Shown here in pieces: positions 32,996 through 41,718 of a DNA stretch of 64,000 nucleotides (position 1 is the first letter of the stretch; each line of letters opens with the position of its first letter). The translations under genes and the position numbers were made by a program. Where the stretch lies: contig NZ_CP152474.1 in NCBI RefSeq assembly GCF_039727615.1, positions 3,348,001 to 3,412,000 of the forward strand, read 5' to 3'. The notes under the pieces are model-generated. The model saw only the letters and a program-made list of their open reading frames with translations, was not told where the DNA came from and did no database searches. This stretch comes from Leclercia sp. S52 (lineage in GTDB: Bacteria > Pseudomonadota > Gammaproteobacteria > Enterobacterales > Enterobacteriaceae).

Positions 32996-33889
32996 ATGAA
33001 GATCCTGGTAACCGGCGGTACCGGCCTGATTGGCCGGCATCTGATCCCCCGCTTACAGACGTTGGGCCATGAGCTTACGGTGGTAACGCGCAGTCCCGAA
33101 AAGGCGCGTCAGGCACTCGGCTCGGGCATCGATATCTGGAAAGGGCTCACCGAGCATCAGGATCTCAACGGCTTTGACGCCGTCATCAATCTGGCGGGGG
33201 AACCCATCGCTGACAAGCGCTGGACCGAAGAACATAAGCAGCGGCTGTGCAACAGCCGCTGGACTATCACCCAGCGGCTGGTTGATATGTTCAAGGCCAG
33301 CGACACGCCGCCGTCGGTGTTTATCTCCGGTTCAGCATCGGGCTATTACGGCGATTTAGGCGAAGTGGTGGTCACCGAAGAGGAGCCGCCGCACAACGAA
33401 TTTACCCATAAGCTGTGCGCACGCTGGGAGCAGATCGCCTGCGGGGCGCAGAGCGAGCAGACCCGCGTTTGCCTGCTGCGCACCGGCGTAGTGCTGGCAC
33501 CGAAAGGCGGGATTCTGGCGAAGATGCTGCCGATGTTTAAGCTGGGTCTCGGCGGTCCGGTCGGCAATGGCCGTCAGTATCTGGCATGGATCCATATCGA
33601 CGATATGGTGAATGGCATTCTCTGGCTGCTGGATAACGATCGGCGCGGTCCGTTCAATATGGTCTCCCCCTACCCGGTTCGCAACGAACAGTTCGCCCAT
33701 GCCCTGGGGCATGCGGTGCATCGCCCTGCCGTGGTTCGCGCCCCGGCCACCGCTATCCGCCTGCTGATGGGAGAATCCTCCGTGCTGGTGCTGGGCGGTC
33801 AGCGCGCGCTGCCAAAACGTCTGGAGGCCTCCGGATTTGCCTTCCGGTGGTACGATTTAGAAGAGGCCCTGGGAGATGTGGTAGGTTAA
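32996..33889 (+). CDS. yfcH: YfcH, SDR-family epimerase-like protein (TIGR01777)
   Basis: The 297-residue protein equals E. coli YfcH. The N-terminal Rossmann motif [10 protein letters not shown] (residues 7-16) binds a dinucleotide, and the [10 protein letters not shown] segment corresponds to the active-site Ser/Tyr region of extended SDR enzymes. A DUF1731 C-terminal domain follows. Substrate and pathway are unknown. Confidence 0.94.
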   Translation: MKILVTGGTGLIGRHLIPRLQTLGHELTVVTRSPEKARQALGSGIDIWKGLTEHQDLNGFDAVINLAGEPIADKRWTEEHKQRLCNSRWTITQRLVDMFKASDTPPSVFISGSASGYYGDLGEVVVTEEEPPHNEFTHKLCARWEQIACGAQSEQTRVCLLRTGVVLAPKGGILAKMLPMFKLGLGGPVGNGRQYLAWIHIDDMVNGILWLLDNDRRGPFNMVSPYPVRNEQFAHALGHAVHRPAVVRAPATAIRLLMGESSVLVLGGQRALPKRLEASGFAFRWYDLEEALGDVVG

Positions 33890-33895
33890 GGCGTA

Positions 33896-34408
33896 ATGAT
33901 GACCACAATTACCACTCCCCGGCTGACGCTCTCCCCTTTTGAGCCCTCCGACTGGCCCTTTTTCCATACCCTGCGCGAATCTCCGGAGATCATGCGCTAT
34001 ATGGCCGCTATCGCTCCAGAGAAAGAGACCCGACGCCTGTTTGCCGCCCGCCTGACGACCCCGCACATCTTCGTCATTCGCACTCACGATAATGACACCC
34101 CGCTGGGGGATATTGGGCTGCAAATCAGCGCTAAGTATCCTGACGAGGCCGACATTGGCTATACGGTGATCCCTTCCGCGCAGGGCCGGGGCATTGCCAG
34201 CGAGGCGCTGCGTGCCGTCTGTGAATATGCATTTATTCGGGTAGGGGTAAAGGCGGTTAACGCGTACGTGCTGGCGGATAACGGCGGTTCGGTGCGGGTG
34301 TTAGAAAAAGCGGGCTTTGTGCGGACCCAGGTGCTGGAACAGGCGTATGAGATTAACGGCGTGCGGTATGACGACTGGGTATACCGGCTGGAGAATGGTG
34401 CGGCCTGA
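33896..34408 (+). CDS. GNAT-family N-acetyltransferase (RimJ/RimL-like)
   Basis: The 170-residue protein has a single acetyltransferase fold. The acetyl-CoA motif A, IPSAQGRGIASEAL, spans about residues 92-105, and ADNGGSVRVLEKAGF downstream is typical of RimJ/RimL-type enzymes. The target is not known. It starts six bases after yfcH, so co-transcription is likely. E. coli K-12 carries rpnB (yfcI) at this position, so this is a lineage-specific neighbour. Base composition looks like the surroundings, with no sign of recent transfer. Confidence 0.9.
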   Translation: MMTTITTPRLTLSPFEPSDWPFFHTLRESPEIMRYMAAIAPEKETRRLFAARLTTPHIFVIRTHDNDTPLGDIGLQISAKYPDEADIGYTVIPSAQGRGIASEALRAVCEYAFIRVGVKAVNAYVLADNGGSVRVLEKAGFVRTQVLEQAYEINGVRYDDWVYRLENGAA

Positions 34409-34409
34409 T

Positions 34410-34444
34410 CCCCTCACCCTGACCCTCTCCCGAAGGGAGAGGGA
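34410..34444. repeat. CCCTCACCCTGACCCTCTCCC-type palindromic repeat
   Basis: A nine-base perfect stem (CCCTCTCCC 34423-34431 / GGGAGAGGG 34435-34443) with a GAA loop is preceded by CCCTCACCCTGA. A related copy lies at 54346-54369. It occupies the convergent gap between the acetyltransferase gene and hisP and may terminate both. Confidence 0.75.
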
Positions 34445-34458
34445 ACAAACATAAAAAA

Positions 34459-35233
34459 CTACTTCAACGACCCTTTCAGGAACTGCTGTAAACGCGGGCT
34501 CTTCGGATTCGCCAGCACCTCATCCGGGTGCCCCTGCTCTTCGATCTTGCCCTGATGCAGGAAAATGACGTGGTTGGAGACGTTACGGGCGAAGCCCATC
34601 TCGTGGGTCACCACCACCATGGTTTTCCCCTCTTCGGCCAGCTGCTGCATGATACGCAGCACTTCGCCCACCAGCTCGGGATCGAGCGCAGAGGTCGGTT
34701 CGTCAAACAGCAGCACTTCCGGCTCCATCGCCAATGCACGGGCGATAGAGACACGCTGCTGCTGCCCCCCCGGAGAGATGCACCGGATATTTAATCTGCT
34801 GGCGCTCGTCGATACCCACTTTCGCCAGGTATTTCTCCGCACGGGCACGGGCTTCCTGCTTGCTTAAGCCCAGCACCTGCACCGGCGCTTCCATCACGTT
34901 CTCCAGCACCGTCATGTGGCTCCAGAGGTTGAAGTGCTGGAACACCATCGTCAGACGGGTACGCAACATCCGCAGCTGGTGCTTATCCGCCACCTTCAGC
35001 TGACCGTCTTTATCCTGCACCAGATTGATGTTCTCACCGCTGACCACAATCTTGCCGGCGCTCGGCTTTTCGAGGAAGTTGATGCAGCGCAGGAAGGTAC
35101 TCTTACCCGACCCTGAGGAGCCGATAATACTGATCACATCGCCCGCATTTGCCTGCAGCGACACCCCTTTCAGCACTTCATGTTCGCCGTAGCGTTTGTG
35201 CAAATCGATAACGTTTAATTTGTTCTCAGCCAT
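34459..35233 (-). pseudogene. hisP: HisP, ATPase of the histidine/lysine-arginine-ornithine ABC importer, frameshifted by one extra base
   Basis: The first 156 residues are correct and include Walker A GSSGSGKS (about 38-45) and the Q-loop VFQHFN. The frame then breaks inside the ABC signature LSGGQQQ. The remainder continues in the next frame, with Walker [13 protein letters not shown] and switch histidine VVTHEMGF, to 34459. The break coincides with a run of seven C on the plus strand (34765-34771). With six, a 257-residue protein results, exactly the E. coli and Salmonella HisP length. HisP powers HisQM import of ligands delivered by HisJ or ArgT. The intact second half and the intact rest of the operon suggest a base-calling error. 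Confidence 0.92.
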
Positions 35234-35241
35234 CTTAATTC

Positions 35242-35958
35242 TCAGTGCGTCGAAGAAGGTTTTATGTGCTGCAACCAGCGTTTTTCCGCTTTGCGGAACA
35301 GGCTAATCAGGACGTAAGAAATGATTAAATAGAGCACCGCCGCGATCCCGAAGGCGGTAAACGGCTGATAGGTTGCCGAGTTAATGTCGCGGGCAATCTT
35401 CAGCAGATCCGGCACGGTGGCGGTAAAGGCCAGCGCGGTGGAGTGCAGCATTAAAATCACTTCGTTGCTGTAGGCGGGCAGCGCAATGCGCAGCGCCGAC
35501 GGCAGAATAATGCAGCGGTAGAGCTTCACGGAGGAGAAGCCATAGGCCCGCGCCGCCTCAATCTCGCCATAGGGAACGGAACGAATCGCCCCGGCAAAAA
35601 TCTCGGTGGTATAGGCGCAGGTGTTCAGCGTCAACGCCAGCACGGTACAGTTCAGCCCGCTACGGAAGAACGCGTTCAGCATCTCGGTGCCTTTCACAAT
35701 CTCGAGGGTGTACATCCCGGAGTAGAAGACCAGCAGCTGCACATAAAGCGGTGTACCGCGGAAAATATAGGTAAACAGCCAGATGGGAAAGCGAATGTAT
35801 TTGTTGTTCGACACGCGGCCGATGGCGAGAAATATCGCCAGAATGCCGCCCATCACCACGGAAGAAATCAGCAGCCAGAGGGTGATCGCCACACCGGTAA
35901 AGCGGTATCCGTCGGTCCATAGCAGCGATTTCCAGTATTCCTGAATAATCTCGATCAC
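35242..35958 (-). CDS. hisM: HisM, permease subunit of the histidine/LAO ABC importer
   Basis: The 238-residue inner-membrane protein equals E. coli HisM. It has five membrane helices and the EAA loop (EIEAARAYGFSSVKLYRCIILP) that docks to the HisP ATPase. It overlaps hisQ by four bases and lies eight bases before hisP. Confidence 0.97.
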   Translation of the reverse strand: MIEIIQEYWKSLLWTDGYRFTGVAITLWLLISSVVMGGILAIFLAIGRVSNNKYIRFPIWLFTYIFRGTPLYVQLLVFYSGMYTLEIVKGTEMLNAFFRSGLNCTVLALTLNTCAYTTEIFAGAIRSVPYGEIEAARAYGFSSVKLYRCIILPSALRIALPAYSNEVILMLHSTALAFTATVPDLLKIARDINSATYQPFTAFGIAAVLYLIISYVLISLFRKAEKRWLQHIKPSSTH

Positions 35959-36641
35959 AGGTCAGCCCTCTTCACACCCACGGAGTAGCGACGCTCGAGC
36001 AGCAGCAGCACACCATTGGAGACGGTGGTAAACACCAGATAAATCACCCCGCAGACGATGGCGAAGTAGAACGGTTCCCAGGTGCTTTTGCCCGCCAGCT
36101 GCGTGGCTTTCACCACATCTTCCAGCCCCAGTAACGAGACCAGCGCCGTCGCTTTGAGGATAACCTGCCAGTTGTTGCCGATGCCCGGCAGCGCAAAGCG
36201 CATCATGGCCGGAAACATAATACGGCGGAAGGTTTGAGAGGAGGTAAAACCGAACGCCGTAGCCGCTTCGATATGCCCTTTCGGCACGGCGAGATAGGCT
36301 CCGCGGAAGGTTTCAGTAAAGTAGGCACCGTAGATAAAGCCCAGGGTGATGATACCGGCCACCATAGGATCGATATCAATCTGCGCCATACCAATGGCAT
36401 CCGTAATGCCGTTAAGGGCGATTTGCAGACCGTAGAAAATCAGCAGCATCAGCACCAGGTCTGGCACACCACGGATCAGGGTGGTATAGCCTTCAAACAG
36501 CAGAACCATGGCCCGGTTGGTCGAAAGCTTCGCGCCCGCGCCCGCCAGGCCTATTAACACCGCCAGCACCACCGAACTGAGAGCCAGTTCAAGGGTGACG
36601 AGTGCGCCTTGTAAAATTACGCCAGAAAATCCGTACAGCAT
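35955..36641 (-). CDS. hisQ: HisQ, permease subunit of the histidine/LAO ABC importer
   Basis: The 228-residue protein equals E. coli HisQ and pairs with HisM in the membrane. The EAA loop is visible (HIEAATAFGFTSSQTFRRI). It is separated from hisJ by an 88-base gap containing a strong hairpin, consistent with lower expression of the permease than of the periplasmic protein. Confidence 0.97.
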   Translation of the reverse strand: MLYGFSGVILQGALVTLELALSSVVLAVLIGLAGAGAKLSTNRAMVLLFEGYTTLIRGVPDLVLMLLIFYGLQIALNGITDAIGMAQIDIDPMVAGIITLGFIYGAYFTETFRGAYLAVPKGHIEAATAFGFTSSQTFRRIMFPAMMRFALPGIGNNWQVILKATALVSLLGLEDVVKATQLAGKSTWEPFYFAIVCGVIYLVFTTVSNGVLLLLERRYSVGVKRADL

Positions 36642-36685
36642 ACCGCCTGCCCTGTCGTGTCGTGAGTGGTGACGCCGTGTCTTTT

Positions 36686-36706
36686 CCCCTCCCGCAGCGG
36701 GAGGGG
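36686..36706 (-). other. Hairpin between hisJ and hisQ
   Basis: A ten-base inverted repeat (CCCCTCCCGC / GCGGGAGGGG) around a single central base lies in the hisJ-hisQ gap and has no U-run. In Salmonella and E. coli this gap carries REP sequences that protect upstream hisJ mRNA. This hairpin has a different sequence but may play the same part. Confidence 0.7.
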
Positions 36707-36729
36707 CCGCACGTTATTCAGCGGGGCGT

Positions 36730-37512
36730 TTAGCCACCGTAGACATCAAAGTCGAAGTATTTCTTCGCCATTTTTTCGTAAGTACCGTCCGCGCGCATCT
36801 CGGCAAAGGCCTTGTTCAGCGCTTCACGCAGTTCGTTGTCCTCTTTACGCAGCCCCATACCGGTGCCCACGCCGAAGAGTTTCTCGTCCTTGATGGACGG
36901 ACCGCCGAACTTGTAATCTTTACCTACCGGCTGCTTCAGGAAGCCTTCGCTGGCAGCGACTTCGTCCTGGAAGGCGGCATCGATGCGGCCTGCGGTCAGG
37001 TCAGCGTAGATATTCTCCTGGCCCTGATAAGAGACGATCTCGATCCCTTTCGGTGCCCAGTGCTCGTTACCGAAGGTCTCCTGGGTAGTACCCTGCAGCA
37101 CGCCCACGCGTTTACCTTTCAGTGACTCCAGGGTTGGCTGGATATCAGAGGATTTTGCGACCACCAGACGGGAATCCGCTGCATAAAGTTTGTCGGTGAA
37201 GGCAATCTCCTGCTGGCGTTTTTCAGTGATGGAGAGAGAAGACATGATGGCGTCGATTTTTTTCGCTTTCAGCGATGGGATCAGCGCATCCAGTGGGTTT
37301 TCAACGAAGGTACACTCAGTTTTGATACGTTTGCACAGCTCTTTCGCCAAATCGATATCAAATCCTACCAGTTCACCCTGCGCATTCTTCGATTCGAAGG
37401 GGGCATAAGTCGGGTCAGTACCAATACGAACTTTTTGCGGAATTGCTGCGAATGCCGCAGTAGCGCTGGAAAATGCCAGAGCCAGAGAAAGTGACAACAC
37501 CAGTTTTTTCAT
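36730..37512 (-). CDS. hisJ: HisJ, periplasmic histidine-binding protein
   Basis: Starting at the ATG at 37512, with GAGGAT upstream, gives 260 residues as in E. coli. Residues 1-22 form a signal peptide ending AFA before AIPQKVRIG. The mature protein is a two-lobed solute-binding protein (SBP_bac_3) that delivers histidine to HisQMP. Ligand-binding segments [21 protein letters not shown] and [15 protein letters not shown] are present. It is clearly paralogous to argT upstream. Confidence 0.97.
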   Translation of the reverse strand: MKKLVLSLSLALAFSSATAAFAAIPQKVRIGTDPTYAPFESKNAQGELVGFDIDLAKELCKRIKTECTFVENPLDALIPSLKAKKIDAIMSSLSITEKRQQEIAFTDKLYAADSRLVVAKSSDIQPTLESLKGKRVGVLQGTTQETFGNEHWAPKGIEIVSYQGQENIYADLTAGRIDAAFQDEVAASEGFLKQPVGKDYKFGGPSIKDEKLFGVGTGMGLRKEDNELREALNKAFAEMRADGTYEKMAKKYFDFDVYGG

Positions 37513-37562
37513 ATCTATCCTCAACAGACTGTCTTCTTACGGGATTTTAACGCCGACGGGGG

Positions 37563-37579
37563 TGCTCTTAATGTGCCAC
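37563..37579 (-). promoter_or_regulatory. Candidate sigma-54 promoter of hisJ
   Basis: The minus strand reads TGGCACATTAAGAGCAC, with the -24 GG and -12 GC exactly ten bases apart. The -24 half is a perfect TGGCAC, while the -12 half (GAGCA) is weaker than TTGCA. Initiation near 37552 leaves a 40-base leader. Two NtrC-like sites lie about 130-185 bases upstream. Confidence 0.55.
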
Positions 37580-37679
37580 TAATCGCCGCGGCAAGGCAAA
37601 AGATTATGCCCCGCACGCGCGAAAAAGTGCATTGCGAGTGCTTAACTATTCACTTTATAACCAACCCGGCACAGGATTT

Positions 37680-37739
37680 GCACCGTTATGGTTCGCAATG
37701 ACCACTGGCGCACCATAACAGTGAACCATTATGGTGCGC
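37680..37739. promoter_or_regulatory. Two inverted NtrC-like sites upstream of hisJ
   Basis: GCACCGTTATGGTTCGC (37680-37696) and the reverse complement of 37721-37739 (GCACCATAATGGTTC core) share the GCACC-N5-GGT(T/G)C pattern of NtrC operators, each with one mismatch to the symmetric form. The second also forms an 11-base inverted repeat with 37708-37718. The spacing fits an enhancer for a sigma-54 promoter. Confidence 0.55.
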
Positions 37740-37754
37740 ACCCGTCAGTAACGG

Positions 37755-38537
37755 TTAGTCGCCGTACACGTTGAAGTCGAAGTATTTCTTCGCCAGTTTG
37801 TCGTAGGTGCCGTCTTTACGCAGTTCGTTAAAGGCTTTATCAAACGCCGCTTTCAGCTCGGCATCGTCCTTACGCAGGCCGATACCGGTGCCGTCACCGA
37901 AGTACTTTTTGTCTTTTACAGACGGGCCGGCAAAGGCAAACTCTTTCCCTGCCGGTTGCTTCAGGAAGCCTTCGCTTGCCGCGACTTCATCCTGGAAAGC
38001 CGCATCCAGACGCCCTGCAGCCAGATCGGAATAGATCAAATCCTGGTTCTGGTAAGCCACCACGTCCACGCCCTTCTCACGCCAGTTGGCATTGGCAAAG
38101 CCTTCCTGGGTGGAGCCCTGCAGGACGCCGACGTGTTTGCCTTTCAGCGAGTCAATGGTCGGCTGCACAGGCGAGCCTTTCGCCGCAATCAGGCGGGAGT
38201 CCGCTGCGTACAGTTTTTCAGAGAAGGCGATCTCCTGCTGGCGTTTCTCGGTGATCGAGAGCGAAGAGATAATCGCGTCGATTTTCTTGGCTTTCAGGGA
38301 GGGGATCAGCGCATCAAAGTCGCTGCCCACCCAGGTGCATTTCACGGACATGCGTTTGCACATCTCATTCCCCAGGTCGATATCAAACCCGACAAATTCA
38401 CCCTTCGCATCTTTCGATGAGAACGGCGCATAGGTCGCGTCGGTACCGATACGTACGGTCTGTGGGAGCGCCGCATAGCTGCTTGCCGCTGCGCTTAATC
38501 CCACCAGCAAAGACAGAGCCAGAACCGTCTTCTTCAT
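37755..38537 (-). CDS. argT: ArgT, periplasmic lysine/arginine/ornithine-binding protein
   Basis: The 260-residue protein equals E. coli ArgT. A signal peptide (about residues 1-22, ending SYA before ALPQTVRIG) is followed by an SBP_bac_3 binding protein. It hands basic amino acids to the HisQMP permease. Its sequence is strongly similar to HisJ over the whole length, including [15 protein letters not shown], which reflects tandem gene duplication. A sigma-54-type promoter lies about 70 bases upstream. Confidence 0.97.
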   Translation of the reverse strand: MKKTVLALSLLVGLSAAASSYAALPQTVRIGTDATYAPFSSKDAKGEFVGFDIDLGNEMCKRMSVKCTWVGSDFDALIPSLKAKKIDAIISSLSITEKRQQEIAFSEKLYAADSRLIAAKGSPVQPTIDSLKGKHVGVLQGSTQEGFANANWREKGVDVVAYQNQDLIYSDLAAGRLDAAFQDEVAASEGFLKQPAGKEFAFAGPSVKDKKYFGDGTGIGLRKDDAELKAAFDKAFNELRKDGTYDKLAKKYFDFNVYGD

Positions 38538-38606
38538 ACATTACCCTCAAGTGTCGTGATTTTATTATGTATTAGGTTGTGTTGTGTGTTGTTGCAGGCG
38601 ATCCCT

Positions 38607-38623
38607 TGCAGGTCTTATGCCAG
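38607..38623 (-). promoter_or_regulatory. Candidate sigma-54 promoter of argT
   Basis: The minus strand reads CTGGCATAAGACCTGCA, a good match to the -24/-12 consensus with GG and GC separated by ten bases. Initiation near 38597 gives a leader of about 60 bases. argT is part of the NtrC regulon in enteric bacteria. A weak NtrC-like half site pair (TTGCC-TTAAT-GGTGA) lies at 38678-38692. Confidence 0.65.
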
Positions 38624-38834
38624 TTTGCGATTAGTGCAAAATTACGGCGTTAAATATGTTAACGAAAGGTTGCAAGATTGCCTTAATGGTGAAAGATAGC
38701 AGGTCTGCCAAACGAACCGCAGTGGGAAGAAAGGAAAAAAGGAATTAAATGTTGAGGATATGATCGCTGTTGCAGAATTGCCCTGAAACAGGGCACGTTG
38801 CGCTGACCTGCCCCAGGGCAGGACACCTTTGCCG

Positions 38835-39404
38835 TCAGACGCCCTGCCAGCGGGCAAAGAGATCGTCCGGCAGTTCAATGTCGAACTGGTCGAGAACCCG
38901 GTTCACGGTTTGATTTATGACGTCATCCAGACTCTGCGGGCGGTGATAAAACGCCGGCACCGGCGGCATGATCACCGCCCCCAGTTCCGCAGCCTGAGTC
39001 ATCAGCCGCAGGTGGCCCAGATGGAGCGGAGTTTCACGCACGCAAAGCACCAGCGGGCGGCGCTCTTTCAGCACCACGTCGGCGGCGCGGGTCACCAGGG
39101 TATCGGTATAGCTGTTGACGATGCCGGAGAGGGTTTTGATGGAACAGGGCAGGATCACCATACCCGCGGTCTTAAACGACCCGGAGGAGATGCTGGCGGC
39201 GATATCGCGGGCATCATGCACCACATCGGCCAACGCCTGAACGTCGCGCAAGGAGTAATCGGTTTCGAGAGAGAGGGTCTGACGCGCGGCCTGGCTCATC
39301 ACCAGATGGGTTTCAACGTCAGCGACGTCGCGTAATACCTGCAGCAAACGGACACCGTAAATCGCGCCGCTGGCCCCTGAGATCCCTACTATCAATCGTT
39401 TCAT
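38835..39404 (-). CDS. ubiX: UbiX, flavin prenyltransferase
   Basis: The ATG at 39404 (MKRLIVGISGASGAIYG) gives 189 residues, the E. coli length. A longer frame upstream has no support. UbiX makes the prenylated FMN cofactor that the decarboxylase UbiD needs in ubiquinone synthesis. The FMN-binding GISGASGAIYG loop, the SSGSF segment and CVRETPLHLGHL motif are all conserved. Confidence 0.97.
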   Translation of the reverse strand: MKRLIVGISGASGAIYGVRLLQVLRDVADVETHLVMSQAARQTLSLETDYSLRDVQALADVVHDARDIAASISSGSFKTAGMVILPCSIKTLSGIVNSYTDTLVTRAADVVLKERRPLVLCVRETPLHLGHLRLMTQAAELGAVIMPPVPAFYHRPQSLDDVINQTVNRVLDQFDIELPDDLFARWQGV

Positions 39405-39493
39405 GATTATCGCCCTTGCTGTAACTGGGCAGACTTTGCAGGATTTTGGCGGGAGTTGCAAGCGAGGGCGGACGCCCTCGCCTGTGATAACGA

Positions 39494-41011
39494 TTAACCT
39501 TCGTTGTGCATCTCTAAGCTTTCGAGATCGTTCGCCATCTGCACGGCTTTCGCATCGTCGTTACGCAGAGAGTCGAGGTAGTCGAGATACTTCTGGTCCA
39601 CATCTTTGGTGACGTAGATACCGTTGAACACCGAGCACTCGAACTGCTGGATATCCGGGTTCTCAGCGCGCACCGCGTCGATCAGATCGTTCAGATCCTG
39701 GAAAATCAGGCCGTCGGCGCCGATGATCTGGCGGATCTCGTCCACTTCACGACCGTGAGCGATCAGCTCGTTGGCGGTCGGCATGTCGATACCGTAGACG
39801 TTCGGGAAGCGAATCTCCGGTGCCGCAGAGGCCAGATAGACCTTCTTCGCACCCGCTTCACGGGCCATCTCGATAATCTGCTCTGAAGTGGTGCCACGCA
39901 CGATGGAGTCATCCACCAGCAGCACGTTCTTATCGCGGAACTCAGCGCGGTTGGCATTCAGCTTGCGGCGCACCGATTTACGGCGCAGCTGCTGGCCTGG
40001 CATGATAAAGGTACGGCCAACGTAGCGGTTTTTCACAAAGCCCTGGCGATACGGTTTACCCAGGATGCGCGCCATCTCCAGTGCGATATCGCAGGAGGTT
40101 TCCGGGATCGGGATGACCACGTCGATATCCAGATCTTCCCACTCGCGGGCAATCTTCTCGCCGAGCTTGGTGCCCATATTCACACGGGCGCTGTAGACGG
40201 AGATCTTGTCGATGAAGGAGTCCGGACGGGCAAAGTAGACGTATTCGAACAGGCACGGGTTGCTGACCGGGTTTTCCGCACACTGACGGGTAAACAGCTG
40301 GCCTTTTTCGGTGATGTAAACCGCTTCGCCCGGGGCAACGTCACGCAGGAACTCAAAGCCCAGCGTATCCAAAGCCACGCTTTCGGAGGCCACCATATAC
40401 TCGGTGCGGCCATCGCCAATGTCGCGTTTACCCAGCACCAGCGGGCGGATCCCGTTTGGATCGCGGAACGCGACCATACCGTGGCCGATAATCATCGCAA
40501 CGCAGGCATAAGCCCCGCGAATCAGACGGTTAGTGGCCGCCACGGCAGCAAAAATGTTGTCGGCTTCCAGCGGATAGTGACGGAAGTTATCCAGTTCGCT
40601 GGCAAAGATGTTAAGTAGAATTTCAGAGTCTGAAGTGGTGTTAATGTGGCGACGCTTCTCTTCAAACAGCTTTTTACGCAACTCGTGGGCGTTGGTCAGG
40701 TTGCCGTTGTGGGCAAGCGTGATGCCATACGGGGAGTTAACGTAGAAAGGCTGCGCTTCAGAGGCGCTGGAACTGCCTGCGGTAGGGTAACGAACGTGAC
40801 CAATACCCATGTTACCCTGCAGACGCTGCATATGGCGGGCTTCAAACACATCGTTTACCAGGCCGTTGGCCTTACGTAAACGGAAGCAGTTGTGTGCATC
40901 AATGGTGATGATACCCGCAGCATCCTGCCCACGGTGCTGAAGCACCGATAATGCGTCATAAATAGACTGGTTTACCGGCATGAAACCGGCGATACCGACA
41001 ATACCGCACAT
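39494..41011 (-). CDS. purF: PurF, amidophosphoribosyltransferase
   Basis: The 505-residue enzyme equals E. coli PurF and catalyses the first committed step of purine synthesis. The N-terminal glutaminase nucleophile is Cys2 (M-C-G-I-V-G-I), exposed after Met removal without a propeptide. The PRPP-binding motif [15 protein letters not shown] is present in the C-terminal phosphoribosyltransferase domain. It follows cvpA by 33 bases and shares its PurR-controlled promoter. Confidence 0.98.
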   Translation of the reverse strand: MCGIVGIAGFMPVNQSIYDALSVLQHRGQDAAGIITIDAHNCFRLRKANGLVNDVFEARHMQRLQGNMGIGHVRYPTAGSSSASEAQPFYVNSPYGITLAHNGNLTNAHELRKKLFEEKRRHINTTSDSEILLNIFASELDNFRHYPLEADNIFAAVAATNRLIRGAYACVAMIIGHGMVAFRDPNGIRPLVLGKRDIGDGRTEYMVASESVALDTLGFEFLRDVAPGEAVYITEKGQLFTRQCAENPVSNPCLFEYVYFARPDSFIDKISVYSARVNMGTKLGEKIAREWEDLDIDVVIPIPETSCDIALEMARILGKPYRQGFVKNRYVGRTFIMPGQQLRRKSVRRKLNANRAEFRDKNVLLVDDSIVRGTTSEQIIEMAREAGAKKVYLASAAPEIRFPNVYGIDMPTANELIAHGREVDEIRQIIGADGLIFQDLNDLIDAVRAENPDIQQFECSVFNGIYVTKDVDQKYLDYLDSLRNDDAKAVQMANDLESLEMHNEG

Positions 41012-41044
41012 TCGTCATTTCCTCGTTAAGCCACATCTCAGGGT

Positions 41045-41533
41045 TTATGCCCTGGGCAAAAAACTCGACGAGCTTTGCAGATAGTCAAAGAACCATCTGA
41101 TGATGAAGCTGAACTGCGGGATCAGCTGCGATTTCTGCCAGTCTTCACTTTTTGAGAACCCGGTAAAGGTATCAAGGAAGAACAGTATCGCGGCGACAAT
41201 CAATACCCCTCGCAAGGCACCGAAACAGATCCCAAGCACCCTGTCCGTTCCTGACAAACCGGTTTTCTCAACCAGCTGGCCAATCACGAAGTTAACAATG
41301 GCGCCAACTATCAGCGTCGCGATAAACAGCACCGCGATGGCGATTCCGTTTCGGACCAGTTCATCTTCAAAGCCCGTGAACCAGACAGACAGGTAAGTGT
41401 AGTAATGACTGGCAACAAAGAAGGCACAGCCCCAGGTTACCAGCGATAACGCTTCACGAACAAAGCCACGGATCAGGCTAACCAGACAGGAAAAACCTAT
41501 CACCGCAATGATGGCGTAATCAATCCAGACCAT
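41045..41533 (-). CDS. cvpA: CvpA, inner-membrane colicin V production protein
   Basis: The 162-residue protein equals E. coli CvpA. It has four membrane helices and the conserved VSLIRGFVREALSLVTW segment. It was named for a requirement in colicin V production, and in pathogens it affects envelope stress and bile resistance. It is the promoter-proximal gene of the cvpA-purF unit, with a PurR box upstream. Confidence 0.97.
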   Translation of the reverse strand: MVWIDYAIIAVIGFSCLVSLIRGFVREALSLVTWGCAFFVASHYYTYLSVWFTGFEDELVRNGIAIAVLFIATLIVGAIVNFVIGQLVEKTGLSGTDRVLGICFGALRGVLIVAAILFFLDTFTGFSKSEDWQKSQLIPQFSFIIRWFFDYLQSSSSFLPRA

Positions 41534-41589
41534 ATACGTCCCACGATTAAACGCCCTGTCATCCAGTTCGGGGCGAATTCTAACAGAAA

Positions 41590-41605
41590 AAGAAAACGTT
41601 TGCGT
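41590..41605. promoter_or_regulatory. PurR operator of cvpA-purF
   Basis: AAGAAAACGTTTGCGT at 41590-41605 is the reverse complement of the known E. coli purF operator form ACGCAAACGTTTTCTT. It matches the palindromic PurR consensus at 13 of 16 positions. It lies 57 bases upstream of the cvpA start, where it would overlap the promoter and repress in the presence of hypoxanthine or guanine. Confidence 0.85.
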
Positions 41606-41630
41606 AGGGATTTCCTTCCCGCGCGTAAAT

Positions 41631-41659
41631 AAAAAAAGCGCTGAAAAAATATTCAGCGC
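41631..41659 (-). terminator. Rho-independent terminator after dedD
   Basis: An eight-base stem (GCGCTGAA / TTCAGCGC) is followed in the minus direction by seven T. It ends the folC-dedD transcript before the PurR-controlled cvpA promoter. Confidence 0.88.
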
Positions 41660-41718
41660 CCCAGGCGGGTTACCTTCTCAGGCAATCTGCTGCGCCTGTT
41701 TTTTAATCAGAGAAAAAC

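Noticed and set aside
38760..38815. Small palindromes between argT and ubiX as a ubiX terminator
   Set aside because: CCCTG/CAGGG and CCTGCCC/GGGCAGG pairs are present, but neither is followed by a T-run in the minus direction, so termination cannot be supported from sequence alone.
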